Below, in pieces: positions 32,757 to 42,717 of a DNA stretch of 64,000 bases. The notes under the pieces were generated by a model. The model did no database searches. It was not told where the DNA came from and saw only the letters and a program-made list of their open reading frames with translations. Source of the stretch: Pseudomonas sp. M30-35 (GTDB lineage: Bacteria > Pseudomonadota > Gammaproteobacteria > Pseudomonadales > Pseudomonadaceae); NCBI RefSeq assembly GCF_002163625.1, contig NZ_CP020892.1:3596001-3660000 (forward strand). The letters are read 5' to 3'. The position numbers were made by a program, and so were the translations under genes. Positions within the stretch are counted from its first letter, which is position 1; every line of letters starts with the position of its first letter.

Positions 32757-35294
32757 CTAGAGCAAGCCTTGGGCTTTGGCACTGGCAACCGCTTGAGTGC
32801 GTCGTGCCACTCCGAGTTTGCCGTTAATACGCCGAGCATGGGTTTTAACCGTGTGCAGCGAGATAAACAGTTGGTCAGCCACTTCCTGATTGGAACAACC
32901 CTGTGCAATCAGCCCCAGTACCGCCAGCTCGCGACAACTTAATAAGGTGTCCGCGGTGTTGCCGGTAATCTCTGCAACGGTTGGATCCACGCTACGCTGC
33001 GACCACAAGCATTGGTAGTTCAACCGCGTTGCCAACTCATGCAATTGCGTACGGGCATGGGCCGCTCCGGCATCGTCACTGACCCTTTCACAGGCACGAG
33101 CCAGTAATGACCAAAGCTCGCAAGCTACGACTAAGCGCCCCTGCTCAAGTACCTCATTAAGCATGTGCTGCAAGGGCTCACGCACATCTACGCCCTGACC
33201 AAGATCAATGTTCAGTAATGAATAGCGCAGCCGAACAATAAGTTCCGGATAATATTGCGGCGGTAACATCGCTTGCTCGCGCTGGTGATACTCAAGCACT
33301 CGACTCAGCGCCTCACGCGCACGTTCATGGTGGCCCTGCCATATCCACATCTGACTGCTAGCCAACAACAATACCCCTCGGTACAGGGTATCCGCGACAC
33401 GGTGGCGTTGCATCAAGCGCTCAGCTTCTGCAAGCAACGCAAAGGCGCCGGGGATGTCATTCTCAGATGCAGCCAGCTCAGCCATTGCCAGATAACTGTA
33501 GAAAGCGCCGGGGTCACCGTAGTCGAGCGCTTCGCTCAAGGCAGTGCGCAACATGCACCGCGCCTGCTCAAGCTGGCCCTGACGCATCGCCAAACGCCCG
33601 AGTCGCAAGTGGATACGCCCCCAGACGGGTGTCTTGCGCACTGCTTGATGCTGATATTGATCACGCACCCGCCCTAACAGCGCCTGCGCACGTACAAACT
33701 CGCCGCGCACTTCAAGCAATAACGCGTGATCAAGCTCAAGTAGCGCCTCAAACACTGCGCTGCCATGACTGCGAGCAACCTTGAGCGCCTCGTAGCTCAG
33801 CCGCTGCGCCTCATCGAGATGGCCTTCACCAATAGCTATCTGAGTCAGTACCGAGCGACAAATGAGCGCTTGCGCCCATGCGCTTTCAGGCAGGTATTGA
33901 AGTGCCTGCTGCAGATGCTCGATTGCCTGTTCACTGCGCACTCGTAAGCAGGCTTCAACACCTTTTAAAGCCTGCCACTGGGCGAAAAGCTCGCACGTCC
34001 GTGTAGGTTCTGGGCGCGGCTGAAATCGTGCCAGTGCCGCGGCGCAATAGCTTGCTTCGTCCAACCGTCCCGCCAGCAACAATATCCAGGCATTCAAAAC
34101 CACCAGCCGTGGCGTGCTCATCAACAGGTCTTCGGGCAAATCTGCACGCCAGCGCAATATCAGCCCAATGTCTTTACCCTGGAGCAGGTTCTCCTCAGTA
34201 AAACGCTCGAGAAAACTCGCCGCAACTTCAGGCTGGCCTGCCTTTAGCGCGTGCTCAACTGCTGACGGAATATCACCATTGGCAGCAAACCATTGGCTGG
34301 CATGCAAATGAGTAGCCGTTATGGGCAGATGAGCGGAACAATGCCGCAACTGCGCAGCCAGCGGCGCAAACAATTGAAACCAATCATTCTGATCATCTAT
34401 CGGCTGGATAAACAGTCCGCGTGCACGCAGCGCTTGCAGCCAATTAGCCCCTTCACCCACGCCCATGACATGCTCACACAACTCGGCGTTGAAGCGTGGT
34501 AAATGTGCCAGTTGCAGCAGCGCTTCGCACAACTCCGGCCCAAGTCCCGCCAGTACCTCATGCTCGATATAATCGAGCAATACGCCGTTTGAACCGTTGA
34601 ACTCATGGGGGCATTCAGAGCGCGAATTACTCGCGGCCAGATGCAATAACCGCATGGCCGCAGGCCAACCGGCACAAAGCTCAAATAATTGCTCTGCGTG
34701 CGGTAAGTGAACTGCATCGACACTATTCAGCCACTCACACAGCTCGTCGTAACTGAAGGCCAGTTCGTTGCTGCCCAGTTCAAACAGTTCGCCCTCAAGC
34801 AATAACCGCGGAAGATTACATTGCGGTCGCCGACGACTGCCCACCCACCAACTCACAGAGTCAGCGGCACTCCCGATCAGGCGATCGAGGTAGCTGTCCA
34901 GCAACTCGTTGGGCTCTCGCGCGTAATCATTAAGGATGATCCACAGTTTGCGCGTCTCTGCGCCGATAGCCCGCAATAGCTGATCATCTGAGAATTGATT
35001 TGCATAACCCAGTGCGCTGGACAGTTGCTGGCATAGATCACTGCTGGTCCATTGCGCACCGGCGCAATTCAGCCAAACCACTGTGCGGTCAGGCGGACAT
35101 ACACGCATGCAGTCAGCCAGCAACACCGACTTACCGAAACCTGCAGGCGCAACTAAAAGGCGCAGACGACAGTTTTCAGCCAACAGCCGTTGCTGTAGCT
35201 GCGAACGAATAACGTGTCCAGGCGGCACTCTGGGCAATGCGGTTTTGGCGCAGACGGGAAGTGCCACGCCAGCGGAAAATGCGTAAGCGCTCAT
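32757..35294 (-). CDS. MalT-like LuxR family ATP-dependent transcriptional activator
   Basis: About 845 residues, the large LAL/MalT architecture. An N-terminal STAND NTPase has Walker A APAGFGKSVLL near residues 50-60. A long TPR-like superhelical region follows (about 350-750). The C-terminal LuxR helix-turn-helix is SCRELAVLGLIAQGCSNQEVADQLFISLHTVKTH. Such proteins bind a ligand and ATP and then activate a nearby operon. The next operon on the same strand is DUF1302-DUF1329, the probable target. The frame starts with GTG at 35300; the ATG at 35294 is the likelier start. Confidence 0.88.
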   Translation of the reverse strand: MSAYAFSAGVALPVCAKTALPRVPPGHVIRSQLQQRLLAENCRLRLLVAPAGFGKSVLLADCMRVCPPDRTVVWLNCAGAQWTSSDLCQQLSSALGYANQFSDDQLLRAIGAETRKLWIILNDYAREPNELLDSYLDRLIGSAADSVSWWVGSRRRPQCNLPRLLLEGELFELGSNELAFSYDELCEWLNSVDAVHLPHAEQLFELCAGWPAAMRLLHLAASNSRSECPHEFNGSNGVLLDYIEHEVLAGLGPELCEALLQLAHLPRFNAELCEHVMGVGEGANWLQALRARGLFIQPIDDQNDWFQLFAPLAAQLRHCSAHLPITATHLHASQWFAANGDIPSAVEHALKAGQPEVAASFLERFTEENLLQGKDIGLILRWRADLPEDLLMSTPRLVVLNAWILLLAGRLDEASYCAAALARFQPRPEPTRTCELFAQWQALKGVEACLRVRSEQAIEHLQQALQYLPESAWAQALICRSVLTQIAIGEGHLDEAQRLSYEALKVARSHGSAVFEALLELDHALLLEVRGEFVRAQALLGRVRDQYQHQAVRKTPVWGRIHLRLGRLAMRQGQLEQARCMLRTALSEALDYGDPGAFYSYLAMAELAASENDIPGAFALLAEAERLMQRHRVADTLYRGVLLLASSQMWIWQGHHERAREALSRVLEYHQREQAMLPPQYYPELIVRLRYSLLNIDLGQGVDVREPLQHMLNEVLEQGRLVVACELWSLLARACERVSDDAGAAHARTQLHELATRLNYQCLWSQRSVDPTVAEITGNTADTLLSCRELAVLGLIAQGCSNQEVADQLFISLHTVKTHARRINGKLGVARRTQAVASAKAQGLL

Positions 35295-35390
35295 AGCCAC
35301 TCATAATTATTGTTGTGGAGCAGATAGCATAGGACGCTAACGCCTATCCCGCTCAGGATGAAGCTCCATAAACCTGACTGATGCCGAGCA

Positions 35391-35416
35391 ATAAAAAAAG
35401 CGGCCAGAAGGCCGCT
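35391..35416 (-). terminator. terminator after the DUF1302-DUF1329 operon
   Basis: On the minus strand AGCGGCC-TTCT-GGCCGCT is followed at once by TTTTTTTAT, a textbook intrinsic terminator 36 bases after the DUF1329 stop. Confidence 0.92.
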
Positions 35417-35451
35417 CTAAATATGGAGTGTCAGTCTGCTTTAAGCTCGGA

Positions 35452-36822
35452 TCAACGCACCCCGGATGCGCGCAGCGCTGCTGGCGTGTAGTCGGCGACG
35501 CTAGCTTTGAAGCCGAACTCGTAGGCGATGCTTTCTTCGTTCTTCATGCCCAGAGCGATGTAGCGACCTGCAATGATGTCGTACAGCGTTTCCACGGTAT
35601 AACCCGACATCTGCCGCGGGTAGTAATACTGAGCATGGCCTTCACCGACGCGCCATAGCTGGCCACGCCCGTCATAGTGATCGGCGAGAACGATTTCCCA
35701 GCTGTCTTCATCTATGAAGTAGTGACGCTTGGCATAGATGTGACGCTCGCCCGACTTCAACGTCGCTTCAACTTCCCATACCCGGTGCAGTTCATAGCGG
35801 GCGAGGTCTTGGTTGATATGGCCTGCCTTGATGATCTCGTCATATTTCAGTTTCGGCGAGTCAAGCTTGTAAGCGTTGTATGGAATATACATTTCCTTCT
35901 TGCCGATCAGTTTCCAGTCATAACGATCTGGAGCACCTGAGAACAAGTCGAAGTTATCCGCAGTACGCATGCCATCAGAGGCAGTGCCTGGACCGTCGTA
36001 CGCCACTTGAGGTGCGCGACGAACACGGCGTTGACCGGCGTTGTAGATCCACGCCAGACGCGGCTCTTTAACCTGGTCGATGGTCTCGTGAACCAACAAC
36101 ACGTTACCGGCCAGGCGCGAAGGCGCGGTTACCCGCTGCTTGAAGTACAACAGGATGTTGTTGGTTTTGGCTGGATCAGCCCCCTCCAACTCGGTTGGGA
36201 ATGCCACCTCATCCTCAAACTTGACCAGGCTGTAAGAACCATTCACCTGCGGCGTTACCTGAGCGATATGACGACGCACGTTACCACCACGATAACGGGT
36301 GATATGGTTCCAGATCACCTCAACCCCGGTCTTCGGGATAGGGAACGCGTAGTAACGACTGTCACTGAAATTTTGCAGGCCGTTACCACCATCTACTCCC
36401 ACGGTATTGAGCGCACTCTTCTTTGCCGCCGCGTATATTTCAGGCGGGGCACCCGCTGTGCGGTGAGTGGTATATACCGGCATTCTGTAGGTTTCTGGAT
36501 AACGCTTGAACATCGCTATCTGACCCGCAGATAACTTGTCCTTGTACTGATCAACGTTGCTCGCGGTAATCACGAACAATGGTTTCTCATTTGCGAAGGG
36601 GTCACTGGCAAAACCCGCCGCATCGACCGTACCAGCCGTTTTCGGCAAGCCACCATCCCATGCGGGAATAGTGCCTTCAGCATTTCCAGCCATTTCAGCG
36701 CCCAATGGTGTCAACGTTGTGCCTAGCTGGGCCGCTTCTTGCTCAGACACGGCAGCCATTACACTGCTAGCCAACAATGACAGCAACAACGCGCCCGTCG
36801 ATAGGATTCTTGTGTTTTTCAT
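35452..36822 (-). CDS. DUF1329 exported protein
   Basis: 456 residues with a Sec signal peptide (about 1-23, LLLSLLASSVMA-AVSEQE). The mature protein has DUF1329 features: TIPAWDGGLPK, NHITRYRGG near 175, LAWIYNAGQRRVRRAPQVAYD near 285, and the C-terminal YDGRGQLWRVGEGHAQYYYP. The fold is thought to be LolA/LppM-like, implying an outer-membrane lipid or hydrophobic-ligand role, but no activity is established. It follows the DUF1302 gene by 28 bases on the same strand; the pair occurs together in many pseudomonads, often near lipid or steroid degradation genes. AAGGAT ribosome site. Confidence 0.88.
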   Translation of the reverse strand: MKNTRILSTGALLLSLLASSVMAAVSEQEAAQLGTTLTPLGAEMAGNAEGTIPAWDGGLPKTAGTVDAAGFASDPFANEKPLFVITASNVDQYKDKLSAGQIAMFKRYPETYRMPVYTTHRTAGAPPEIYAAAKKSALNTVGVDGGNGLQNFSDSRYYAFPIPKTGVEVIWNHITRYRGGNVRRHIAQVTPQVNGSYSLVKFEDEVAFPTELEGADPAKTNNILLYFKQRVTAPSRLAGNVLLVHETIDQVKEPRLAWIYNAGQRRVRRAPQVAYDGPGTASDGMRTADNFDLFSGAPDRYDWKLIGKKEMYIPYNAYKLDSPKLKYDEIIKAGHINQDLARYELHRVWEVEATLKSGERHIYAKRHYFIDEDSWEIVLADHYDGRGQLWRVGEGHAQYYYPRQMSGYTVETLYDIIAGRYIALGMKNEESIAYEFGFKASVADYTPAALRASGVR

Positions 36823-36850
36823 CGATTACGGATCCTTTAGTTATCGTTGA

Positions 36851-38614
36851 TCAGAAGTTCACACCGAAGCTCAGGGCAACGAAATCACGGTCCGTAATCA
36901 CGCTGTAATCACCGCCAAAGAAGTCGGTGTAACTGAGGCTGGCGTTGTAGGTGTTCTGGTATTCGGCATTCAAGCCAAGGCTGATGGCTTTACTGCCTTC
37001 GGTGAAGTTAGGGCCATAACCGCTCACGTCATGTGACCAAGCCACGCTTGGAGTCAGGTTGATACCGGCAAACACGTTGTTGTAGTCGGCACTGGCGCGC
37101 ATGCGATAACCCCATGAGCTTGAAGTGTAAAAACCATCGTCATTACATTCATCAGGGTTAGCGGCGTTGAACGCCTCACAAACACCGGGTGCGGTAAACT
37201 CGCCGGCACCAAAGATTGGATCGCGGCCAAAGCGCACCTCACCGACGTCGTCGCTAATCCCACTGACGTAGTTATAGCCTACCTCGCCGAGTATGGTCAG
37301 GCGGCTAGCGCCCAGCACCCGGTCAATGAACTGCACAGCAGTAATCTGCGCTTGAGTCACCTCACGGCGCTCGTAGCCATGTAGATCAGCTGCCGAGGTG
37401 TTTTCTGATTCACCCGAAACAAAGATTGGCGAGAACGGCAAGCCCAGTGCAGCAAAGGACATATCGGTCGAGTTGATTTGCAGCGGCATATTCGGCCGGT
37501 AGCTCAACTCACCCGACACCGCAGTGCCGCTAATGTTGGTTGCAAAGCTCAAACCGTACAAGCGGATGTCTTCCGGATACTCAATAAAGTAACGAGCATC
37601 CGGTGCGCCCGGAATAAACGCAGCACTAGGTGAAGTGGTGCGAATCGTGCTGAACACTGGACCACGGCTGTGATAGTTCATGGTGTACAAACCGAACTCA
37701 GTGTCGTTCAGCGCCGCGGCATACCAGCGCAGGGCTAGACCATACTGGCCGCTGTCTCGCGCATCGCGGTCACCGGCACGTGGAATGTACGCGTTATCGA
37801 CAAAGGAGTTGGTTGACTCGCCCGGTGGCAAGTCTGGCCCAGCAACCACCAGACGATCCTCACAGCCATCAGCGACGACGTCGGAGGTTGAGAAGAATGT
37901 GCCGCAGTTATCCGCTACCGTCTGGTCCCATTCCAGTTGGTAGAAGGCTTCCATGCTCACGCTATCTGTCAGACTTTGCGAAACATAGAGCATGTTGACC
38001 GGAATCAGGCCTTCTTTGATTTCAGCCCCTGGACGGCGGAAAGCAGCCGCGTCAATTGGGTTGATCGAGTTGATAGAGTTCTGAATAAAGGTGCTTTCAC
38101 CCCAACTGACGACCTGCTTACCCGCACGCACGCTGCCCGGCAAATCGCCAATCGCGTAGTTGTGGTAGATAAATGCATCGAGAATTTCTGCACCCGATGA
38201 CTGCGCGGCTTCTTTGCGGTTGTGGTCATCGATGTCATAGAACTGTCGGCTTTCATCCTTGGTTTCGAAGTCGTACCAATACTTGCCGCGAATAAACACA
38301 CCGGTGTCACCGTACTTCAACTCAAGGTCGTGAATACCTTTGAAAATTTTCGAGAAGGTTTCACCCTTTTTGAAGTTAAGTCGGCCGTCGTCCGAAGTAC
38401 GCGACGAGGCAGTCCCGCCACTGACTGTCGAGATAAAATCTTTATCGCCATCACGCGTAGCCCAACTCGCCCCCACAGACAGCGATGAATCGAACTGCGC
38501 TTCGATAGGACCAATATTGAAGTTCACCGCGTGGGCTTCGGCTGTACATCCGAGTGCGACCGCGGCAGCCAGCGCACAAGGCTGAAAGAATGCATGTCTT
38601 GTTTTTGTTGTCAT
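36851..38614 (-). CDS. DUF1302 outer-membrane protein
   Basis: 587 residues with a signal peptide (about 1-27, LAAAVALGCTAEAHA-VNF). The rest alternates short beta strands and loops and ends in a phenylalanine (LSFGVNF), the C-terminal signature of outer-membrane beta barrels. DUF1302 proteins are predicted porin-like channels, with the early motif FNIGPIEAQFDSSLSVGASWATRD and the SINSINPIDAAAFRRPGAEIKEGLIP block. Likely moves a hydrophobic substrate together with the DUF1329 partner. The frame extends to 38710, but AGGAG 6 bases before 38614 and the signal peptide define the start. The operon is divergent from gcvH. Confidence 0.88.
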   Translation of the reverse strand: MTTKTRHAFFQPCALAAAVALGCTAEAHAVNFNIGPIEAQFDSSLSVGASWATRDGDKDFISTVSGGTASSRTSDDGRLNFKKGETFSKIFKGIHDLELKYGDTGVFIRGKYWYDFETKDESRQFYDIDDHNRKEAAQSSGAEILDAFIYHNYAIGDLPGSVRAGKQVVSWGESTFIQNSINSINPIDAAAFRRPGAEIKEGLIPVNMLYVSQSLTDSVSMEAFYQLEWDQTVADNCGTFFSTSDVVADGCEDRLVVAGPDLPPGESTNSFVDNAYIPRAGDRDARDSGQYGLALRWYAAALNDTEFGLYTMNYHSRGPVFSTIRTTSPSAAFIPGAPDARYFIEYPEDIRLYGLSFATNISGTAVSGELSYRPNMPLQINSTDMSFAALGLPFSPIFVSGESENTSAADLHGYERREVTQAQITAVQFIDRVLGASRLTILGEVGYNYVSGISDDVGEVRFGRDPIFGAGEFTAPGVCEAFNAANPDECNDDGFYTSSSWGYRMRASADYNNVFAGINLTPSVAWSHDVSGYGPNFTEGSKAISLGLNAEYQNTYNASLSYTDFFGGDYSVITDRDFVALSFGVNF

Positions 38615-38908
38615 GCGACGCTCCTGAAAGCGATGTATTGAGTGTTGCCGCCAAGCTACCCAGAGCGCCCCCAAGCGATAAGCGCCCGAAAGAGGTATTT
38701 TGACTGTCAACCGAAAGAGTGAATCTCCCCGCCAATGCGACGTTTCAGGACGTCAATCGGCATGCACAATGGTGCATTATTGAATGACTGAATAATGCAT
38801 CACCATGCACTCGCGCTTGGCCCAGACCTTAAACAAGCACCCTAAACGGTCGATCTAGAGCTTTAGTGCAATATTTATTGGCTGTCATGAGCACTTGGCA
38901 CAACAAGC

Positions 38909-39023
38909 GTATTCGAATCAATACACCGTATTTAAAGCAATACACCGGTAATACCTTACGGTATTAGGGGGCTTGCTCAGGTTGTTGTTAACCGGTTGAA
39001 AAAACTCGTATTGATTTCAATAC
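38909..39023. promoter_or_regulatory. array of GTATT/AATAC palindromes upstream of gcvH
   Basis: Three 16-base copies of GTATT-N6-AATAC at 38909-38924, 38928-38943 and 39008-39023, plus AATACC-N4-GGTATT at 38950-38965. The first two are 19 bases apart. They lie 66-195 bases upstream of the sigma54 -24 box, the usual distance for an enhancer-binding activator of the TyrR/GcsR kind. In P. aeruginosa a GcsR-dependent sigma54 promoter drives the homologous operon. The regulator gene itself is not in this window. Confidence 0.65.
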
Positions 39024-39088
39024 AAAACAAACTATCAAAATGCCACAAATTTTACTTAACCTATTGATTTTATTGACTATAGTCTCTG

Positions 39089-39104
39089 TGGCACTCACCT
39101 TGCA
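39089..39104 (+). promoter_or_regulatory. sigma54 (-24/-12) promoter of the gcv operon
   Basis: TGGCACTCACCTTGCA matches the sigma54 consensus (TGGCAC-N5-TTGC), with GG and GC at the right spacing. It ends 90 bases before the gcvH start. Predicted transcription start is near 39115. Confidence 0.85.
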
Positions 39105-39193
39105 GTCAGTTACTATAAGACGCTCGCTTATCGCGAGCACCTGGATCATCGTCTGCAATAGAAACAGACGAGACTGTCACTTGAGGAGTTCAC

Positions 39194-39577
39194 ATGAGCG
39201 AATTGCGTTTTACCGTCGAACACGAATGGCTGCGTCAGGAAGAAGATGGCCTGGTAACCGTTGGCATCACCGCCTTTGCCCAAGAAGCACTGGGTGACGT
39301 GGTATTCGTGCAATTGCCGGAAGCGCAAAGCTACAGCGCTGAAGCCGAAGTCGCCGTGCTGGAATCGGTGAAAGCCGCCAGCAACATCACCATGCCGCTC
39401 GACGGCGAAGTGGTTGAAATCAATAGCGACCTCGAAGCCAGCCCTGAACTGGTTAACGAAGACCCGCTGGGCCAAGGCTGGTTCTTCCGTTTCCGCCCTG
39501 CAAACCCAAATGCTATCAATGATCTGCTCGACCAGGCTGCTTACGACCGCCTGCTAAATGCTAACGCTGACGCCTGA
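39194..39577 (+). CDS. gcvH: glycine cleavage system H protein
   Basis: 127-residue lipoyl carrier of the glycine cleavage complex; it shuttles the aminomethyl group from GcvP to GcvT. The lipoylated lysine is K60 in VLESVKAASN. The flanking GDVVFVQLPE and GEVVEINSDL strands are typical. GAGGAG ribosome site 6 bases upstream. First gene of the operon, behind the sigma54 promoter; gcvP follows by 9 bases. The dedicated operon with glyA and sdaA suggests the catabolic (glycine-induced) copy, not the one-carbon housekeeping copy. Confidence 0.96.
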   Translation: MSELRFTVEHEWLRQEEDGLVTVGITAFAQEALGDVVFVQLPEAQSYSAEAEVAVLESVKAASNITMPLDGEVVEINSDLEASPELVNEDPLGQGWFFRFRPANPNAINDLLDQAAYDRLLNANADA

Positions 39578-39586
39578 GGCTAGCTG

Positions 39587-42442
39587 ATGACTGACCTGAC
39601 GACCGAAAATGAATTTATCGCGCGCCATATCGGCCCGCGTGACGCTGATATCGACGCCATGCTCCAGCAGCTTGGCTTTGACTCGCTTGACGCACTAAGC
39701 GCCAGCGTTATCCCTGAGAGCATCAAAGGCACCAGTGTACTGGGCCAGACTCCAGGCCTGAGCGAAGCCGCTGCACTGGCTAAAATCAAAACCATTGCCG
39801 CCAACAACCAACAGTTCAAGACCTTTATTGGTCAAGGCTATTACGGCACCCATACGCCGTCGCCAATTCTGCGTAACCTGCTGGAAAATCCAGCCTGGTA
39901 CACCGCCTACACCCCTTATCAGCCTGAAATTTCGCAAGGCCGTCTGGAAGCGCTGCTCAACTTCCAGACCCTGGTCAGCGACCTGTCTGGTCTGCCGATC
40001 GCTAACGCTTCATTGCTCGACGAAGCGACCGCTGCCGCCGAAGCAATGACCTTCTGTAAGCGTTTGTCGAAGAATAAAGCCAGCAACAGCTTCTTCGCCT
40101 CCAAGCATTGCCACCCGCAGACCCTTGATGTACTGCGTACCCGTGCCGAGCCTCTGGATATTGAAGTTGTGGTCGGTGATGAAGCCGAAATCACTGACGC
40201 CAGCGCCTATTTCGGCGCCCTGCTGCAGTACCCAGCCAGCAACGGTGACATCTTTGATTACCGCGCCTTGGTTGAGCGTTTCCACGCAGCCAATGCGCTG
40301 GTTGCGGTTGCCGCTGATCTGTTAGCCCTGACCTTGCTGACCCCGCCGGGCGAATTCGGCGCTGACGTTGCTTTGGGTAGCGCACAGCGTTTCGGTGTAC
40401 CGCTAGGTTTCGGTGGCCCACACGCCGCCTACTTCGCCACGCGCGACGCCTTCAAGCGCGACATGCCTGGCCGTCTGGTCGGTGTCTCGGTTGACCGCTT
40501 CGGCAAGCCAGCCCTGCGCTTGGCCATGCAAACTCGCGAGCAACATATCCGCCGCGAAAAAGCCACCAGCAATATCTGTACAGCTCAGGTTCTGTTGGCC
40601 AACATCGCCAGCATGTACGCGGTTTATCATGGTCCTCAAGGCCTGACCCGCATCGCCAAGCGCGTGCATCAGATGAGCGCAATCTTTGCTCAAGGTCTGG
40701 CTAAGCTGGGCTATGCAGTTGAACAAGAACACTTCTTCGATACCCTGACCATCGCATCGGGCGAGCGCACAGCCGCACTGCACAAGCGTGCAGGTGAGTT
40801 GTCGATCAACCTGCGTGTGGTTGATGCTCAGCGGGTTGGCGTTTCATTCGACGAGACCACTGACCAAGCGGCGCTTGAAAGCCTCTGGGAAGTATTCGCC
40901 GAGGCGGGTCACAGCCTGCCAAGCTTCACTGACCTGGCTAAAGCGGTTGCCACTCGTTTGCCACAGACGATGCTGCGTCAGTCTGCCATCCTTAGCCATC
41001 CGGTCTTCAACCGTTATCACTCCGAAACTGAGCTGATGCGTTACCTGCGCAAGCTGGCTGACAAGGACCTGGCACTGGACCGCAGCATGATCCCGCTGGG
41101 CTCTTGCACCATGAAGCTCAACGCTGCCAGCGAAATGATCCCGGTCACCTGGGCTGAGTTCGGCAATCTGCACCCCTTTGCCCCCACCGAGCAAAGCCAA
41201 GGCTACCAGCAACTGACCGATGAACTGGAAGCGATGCTCTGCGCCGCTACCGGGTATGACGGTGTTTCGCTGCAGCCAAACGCCGGTTCACAAGGTGAAT
41301 ACGCGGGTCTGCTGGCGATTCGTGCGTACCACATCAGCCGTGGCGACGATCAGCGCGATATCTGCCTGATCCCGCAATCGGCTCACGGGACTAACCCGGC
41401 AACCGCCAGCATGGTTGGCATGCGCGTTGTGGTTACCGCCTGCGATGCCCGTGGCAACGTCGACATCGAAGACCTGCGCGCCAAGGCTATCGAGCACAAA
41501 GATCGTCTGGCTGCATTGATGATCACCTACCCGTCGACCCACGGTGTGTTTGAAGAAGGCATCCGCGAGATCGCCCAGATCATTCACGACAACGGCGGTC
41601 AGGTGTACATCGACGGCGCCAACATGAACGCCATGGTCGGCCTTTGCGCCCCCGGCAAGTTCGGCGGCGACGTATCGCACCTCAATCTGCACAAAACCTT
41701 CTGCATCCCGCACGGCGGTGGTGGCCCGGGTGTTGGCCCAATCGGCGTCAAGGAGCATCTGATTCCGTTCCTGCCGGGCCACGCCAATATGGCGCGCAAA
41801 GAAGGTGCGGTCAGCGCAGCACCATTTGGTAGCGCGAGCATTCTGCCAATCACCTGGATGTACATCAGCATGATGGGCGGCGAAGGCCTCAAGCGCGCTT
41901 CACAGCTGGCAATTCTCAACGCCAACTACATCGCGCGACGCCTTGAAGAACACTACCCAGTGCTCTACAGCGGCACCAACGGCCTGGTTGCGCACGAATG
42001 CATCCTCGATATTCGTCCAATCAAAGACGCCAGCGGTATCAGCGTTGATGACGTGGCCAAGCGCCTGATCGACTTCGGCTTCCACGCGCCAACCATGTCG
42101 TTCCCGGTTGCTGGCACCTTGATGATCGAGCCGACTGAAAGTGAATCGAAACAAGAGCTGGATCGTTTCTGCGACGCGATGATCGCCATCCGTAACGAAA
42201 TTCGTGCAGTCGAATGCGGTGATCTCGACAAAGACAACAATCCACTGAAAAACGCACCGCACACCGCACTTGAACTGGTCGGTGAATGGACGCACAGCTA
42301 CAGCCGTGAGCAGGCGGTTTACCCGGTTGCCTCGCTTATCGACGGTAAGTACTGGCCGCCAGTGGGTCGTGTCGACAACGTGTTTGGCGATCGCAACCTG
42401 ATCTGCGCCTGCCCGTCTATCGAAGCGTACCAAGACGCTTGA
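39587..42442 (+). CDS. gcvP: glycine dehydrogenase (decarboxylating), P protein
   Basis: 951-residue PLP enzyme that decarboxylates glycine and loads the remaining aminomethyl group on GcvH. The full-length fused form: N-terminal half begins [21 protein letters not shown]-terminal half contains the PLP lysine in [18 protein letters not shown] near residue 703. Other marks are [18 protein letters not shown] and the glycine-rich loop just after the lysine. Followed by a terminator-like hairpin and then the AGCS transporter gene, so downstream genes may be expressed at a lower level or from another promoter. Confidence 0.97.
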   Translation: MTDLTTENEFIARHIGPRDADIDAMLQQLGFDSLDALSASVIPESIKGTSVLGQTPGLSEAAALAKIKTIAANNQQFKTFIGQGYYGTHTPSPILRNLLENPAWYTAYTPYQPEISQGRLEALLNFQTLVSDLSGLPIANASLLDEATAAAEAMTFCKRLSKNKASNSFFASKHCHPQTLDVLRTRAEPLDIEVVVGDEAEITDASAYFGALLQYPASNGDIFDYRALVERFHAANALVAVAADLLALTLLTPPGEFGADVALGSAQRFGVPLGFGGPHAAYFATRDAFKRDMPGRLVGVSVDRFGKPALRLAMQTREQHIRREKATSNICTAQVLLANIASMYAVYHGPQGLTRIAKRVHQMSAIFAQGLAKLGYAVEQEHFFDTLTIASGERTAALHKRAGELSINLRVVDAQRVGVSFDETTDQAALESLWEVFAEAGHSLPSFTDLAKAVATRLPQTMLRQSAILSHPVFNRYHSETELMRYLRKLADKDLALDRSMIPLGSCTMKLNAASEMIPVTWAEFGNLHPFAPTEQSQGYQQLTDELEAMLCAATGYDGVSLQPNAGSQGEYAGLLAIRAYHISRGDDQRDICLIPQSAHGTNPATASMVGMRVVVTACDARGNVDIEDLRAKAIEHKDRLAALMITYPSTHGVFEEGIREIAQIIHDNGGQVYIDGANMNAMVGLCAPGKFGGDVSHLNLHKTFCIPHGGGGPGVGPIGVKEHLIPFLPGHANMARKEGAVSAAPFGSASILPITWMYISMMGGEGLKRASQLAILNANYIARRLEEHYPVLYSGTNGLVAHECILDIRPIKDASGISVDDVAKRLIDFGFHAPTMSFPVAGTLMIEPTESESKQELDRFCDAMIAIRNEIRAVECGDLDKDNNPLKNAPHTALELVGEWTHSYSREQAVYPVASLIDGKYWPPVGRVDNVFGDRNLICACPSIEAYQDA

Positions 42443-42453
42443 TGCTACACCCG

Positions 42454-42485
42454 ATAAACGCCCGTGCGAGTCGCGGGCGTTTATT
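42454..42485 (+). terminator. hairpin after gcvP
   Basis: ATAAACGCCCG and CGGGCGTTTAT (11 base pairs) with a nine-base loop, 12 bases after the gcvP stop, with TTTATTA at the end. A probable intrinsic terminator or attenuating hairpin inside the gcv cluster. Confidence 0.75.
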
Positions 42486-42717
42486 ACGAAACCGTTAAAG
42501 GTTTCACTTATTGAAAACCGGCGCGCGAGGAACGTACCGGGTGGATTGCCGCGAATATCCATGACGGCAACCGACAATTGATTGCCCACTCGCAATCAGC
42601 CATGCAACAAGACCCGCTGAGTAGTAACCAGCCCATTCCGACTGCAATACCACTGCAAGCAGCCCCTATCGAGCGCAGGCTACCCCTGACGCTAACAACA
42701 ACAAGAAGGTGCGTTCC

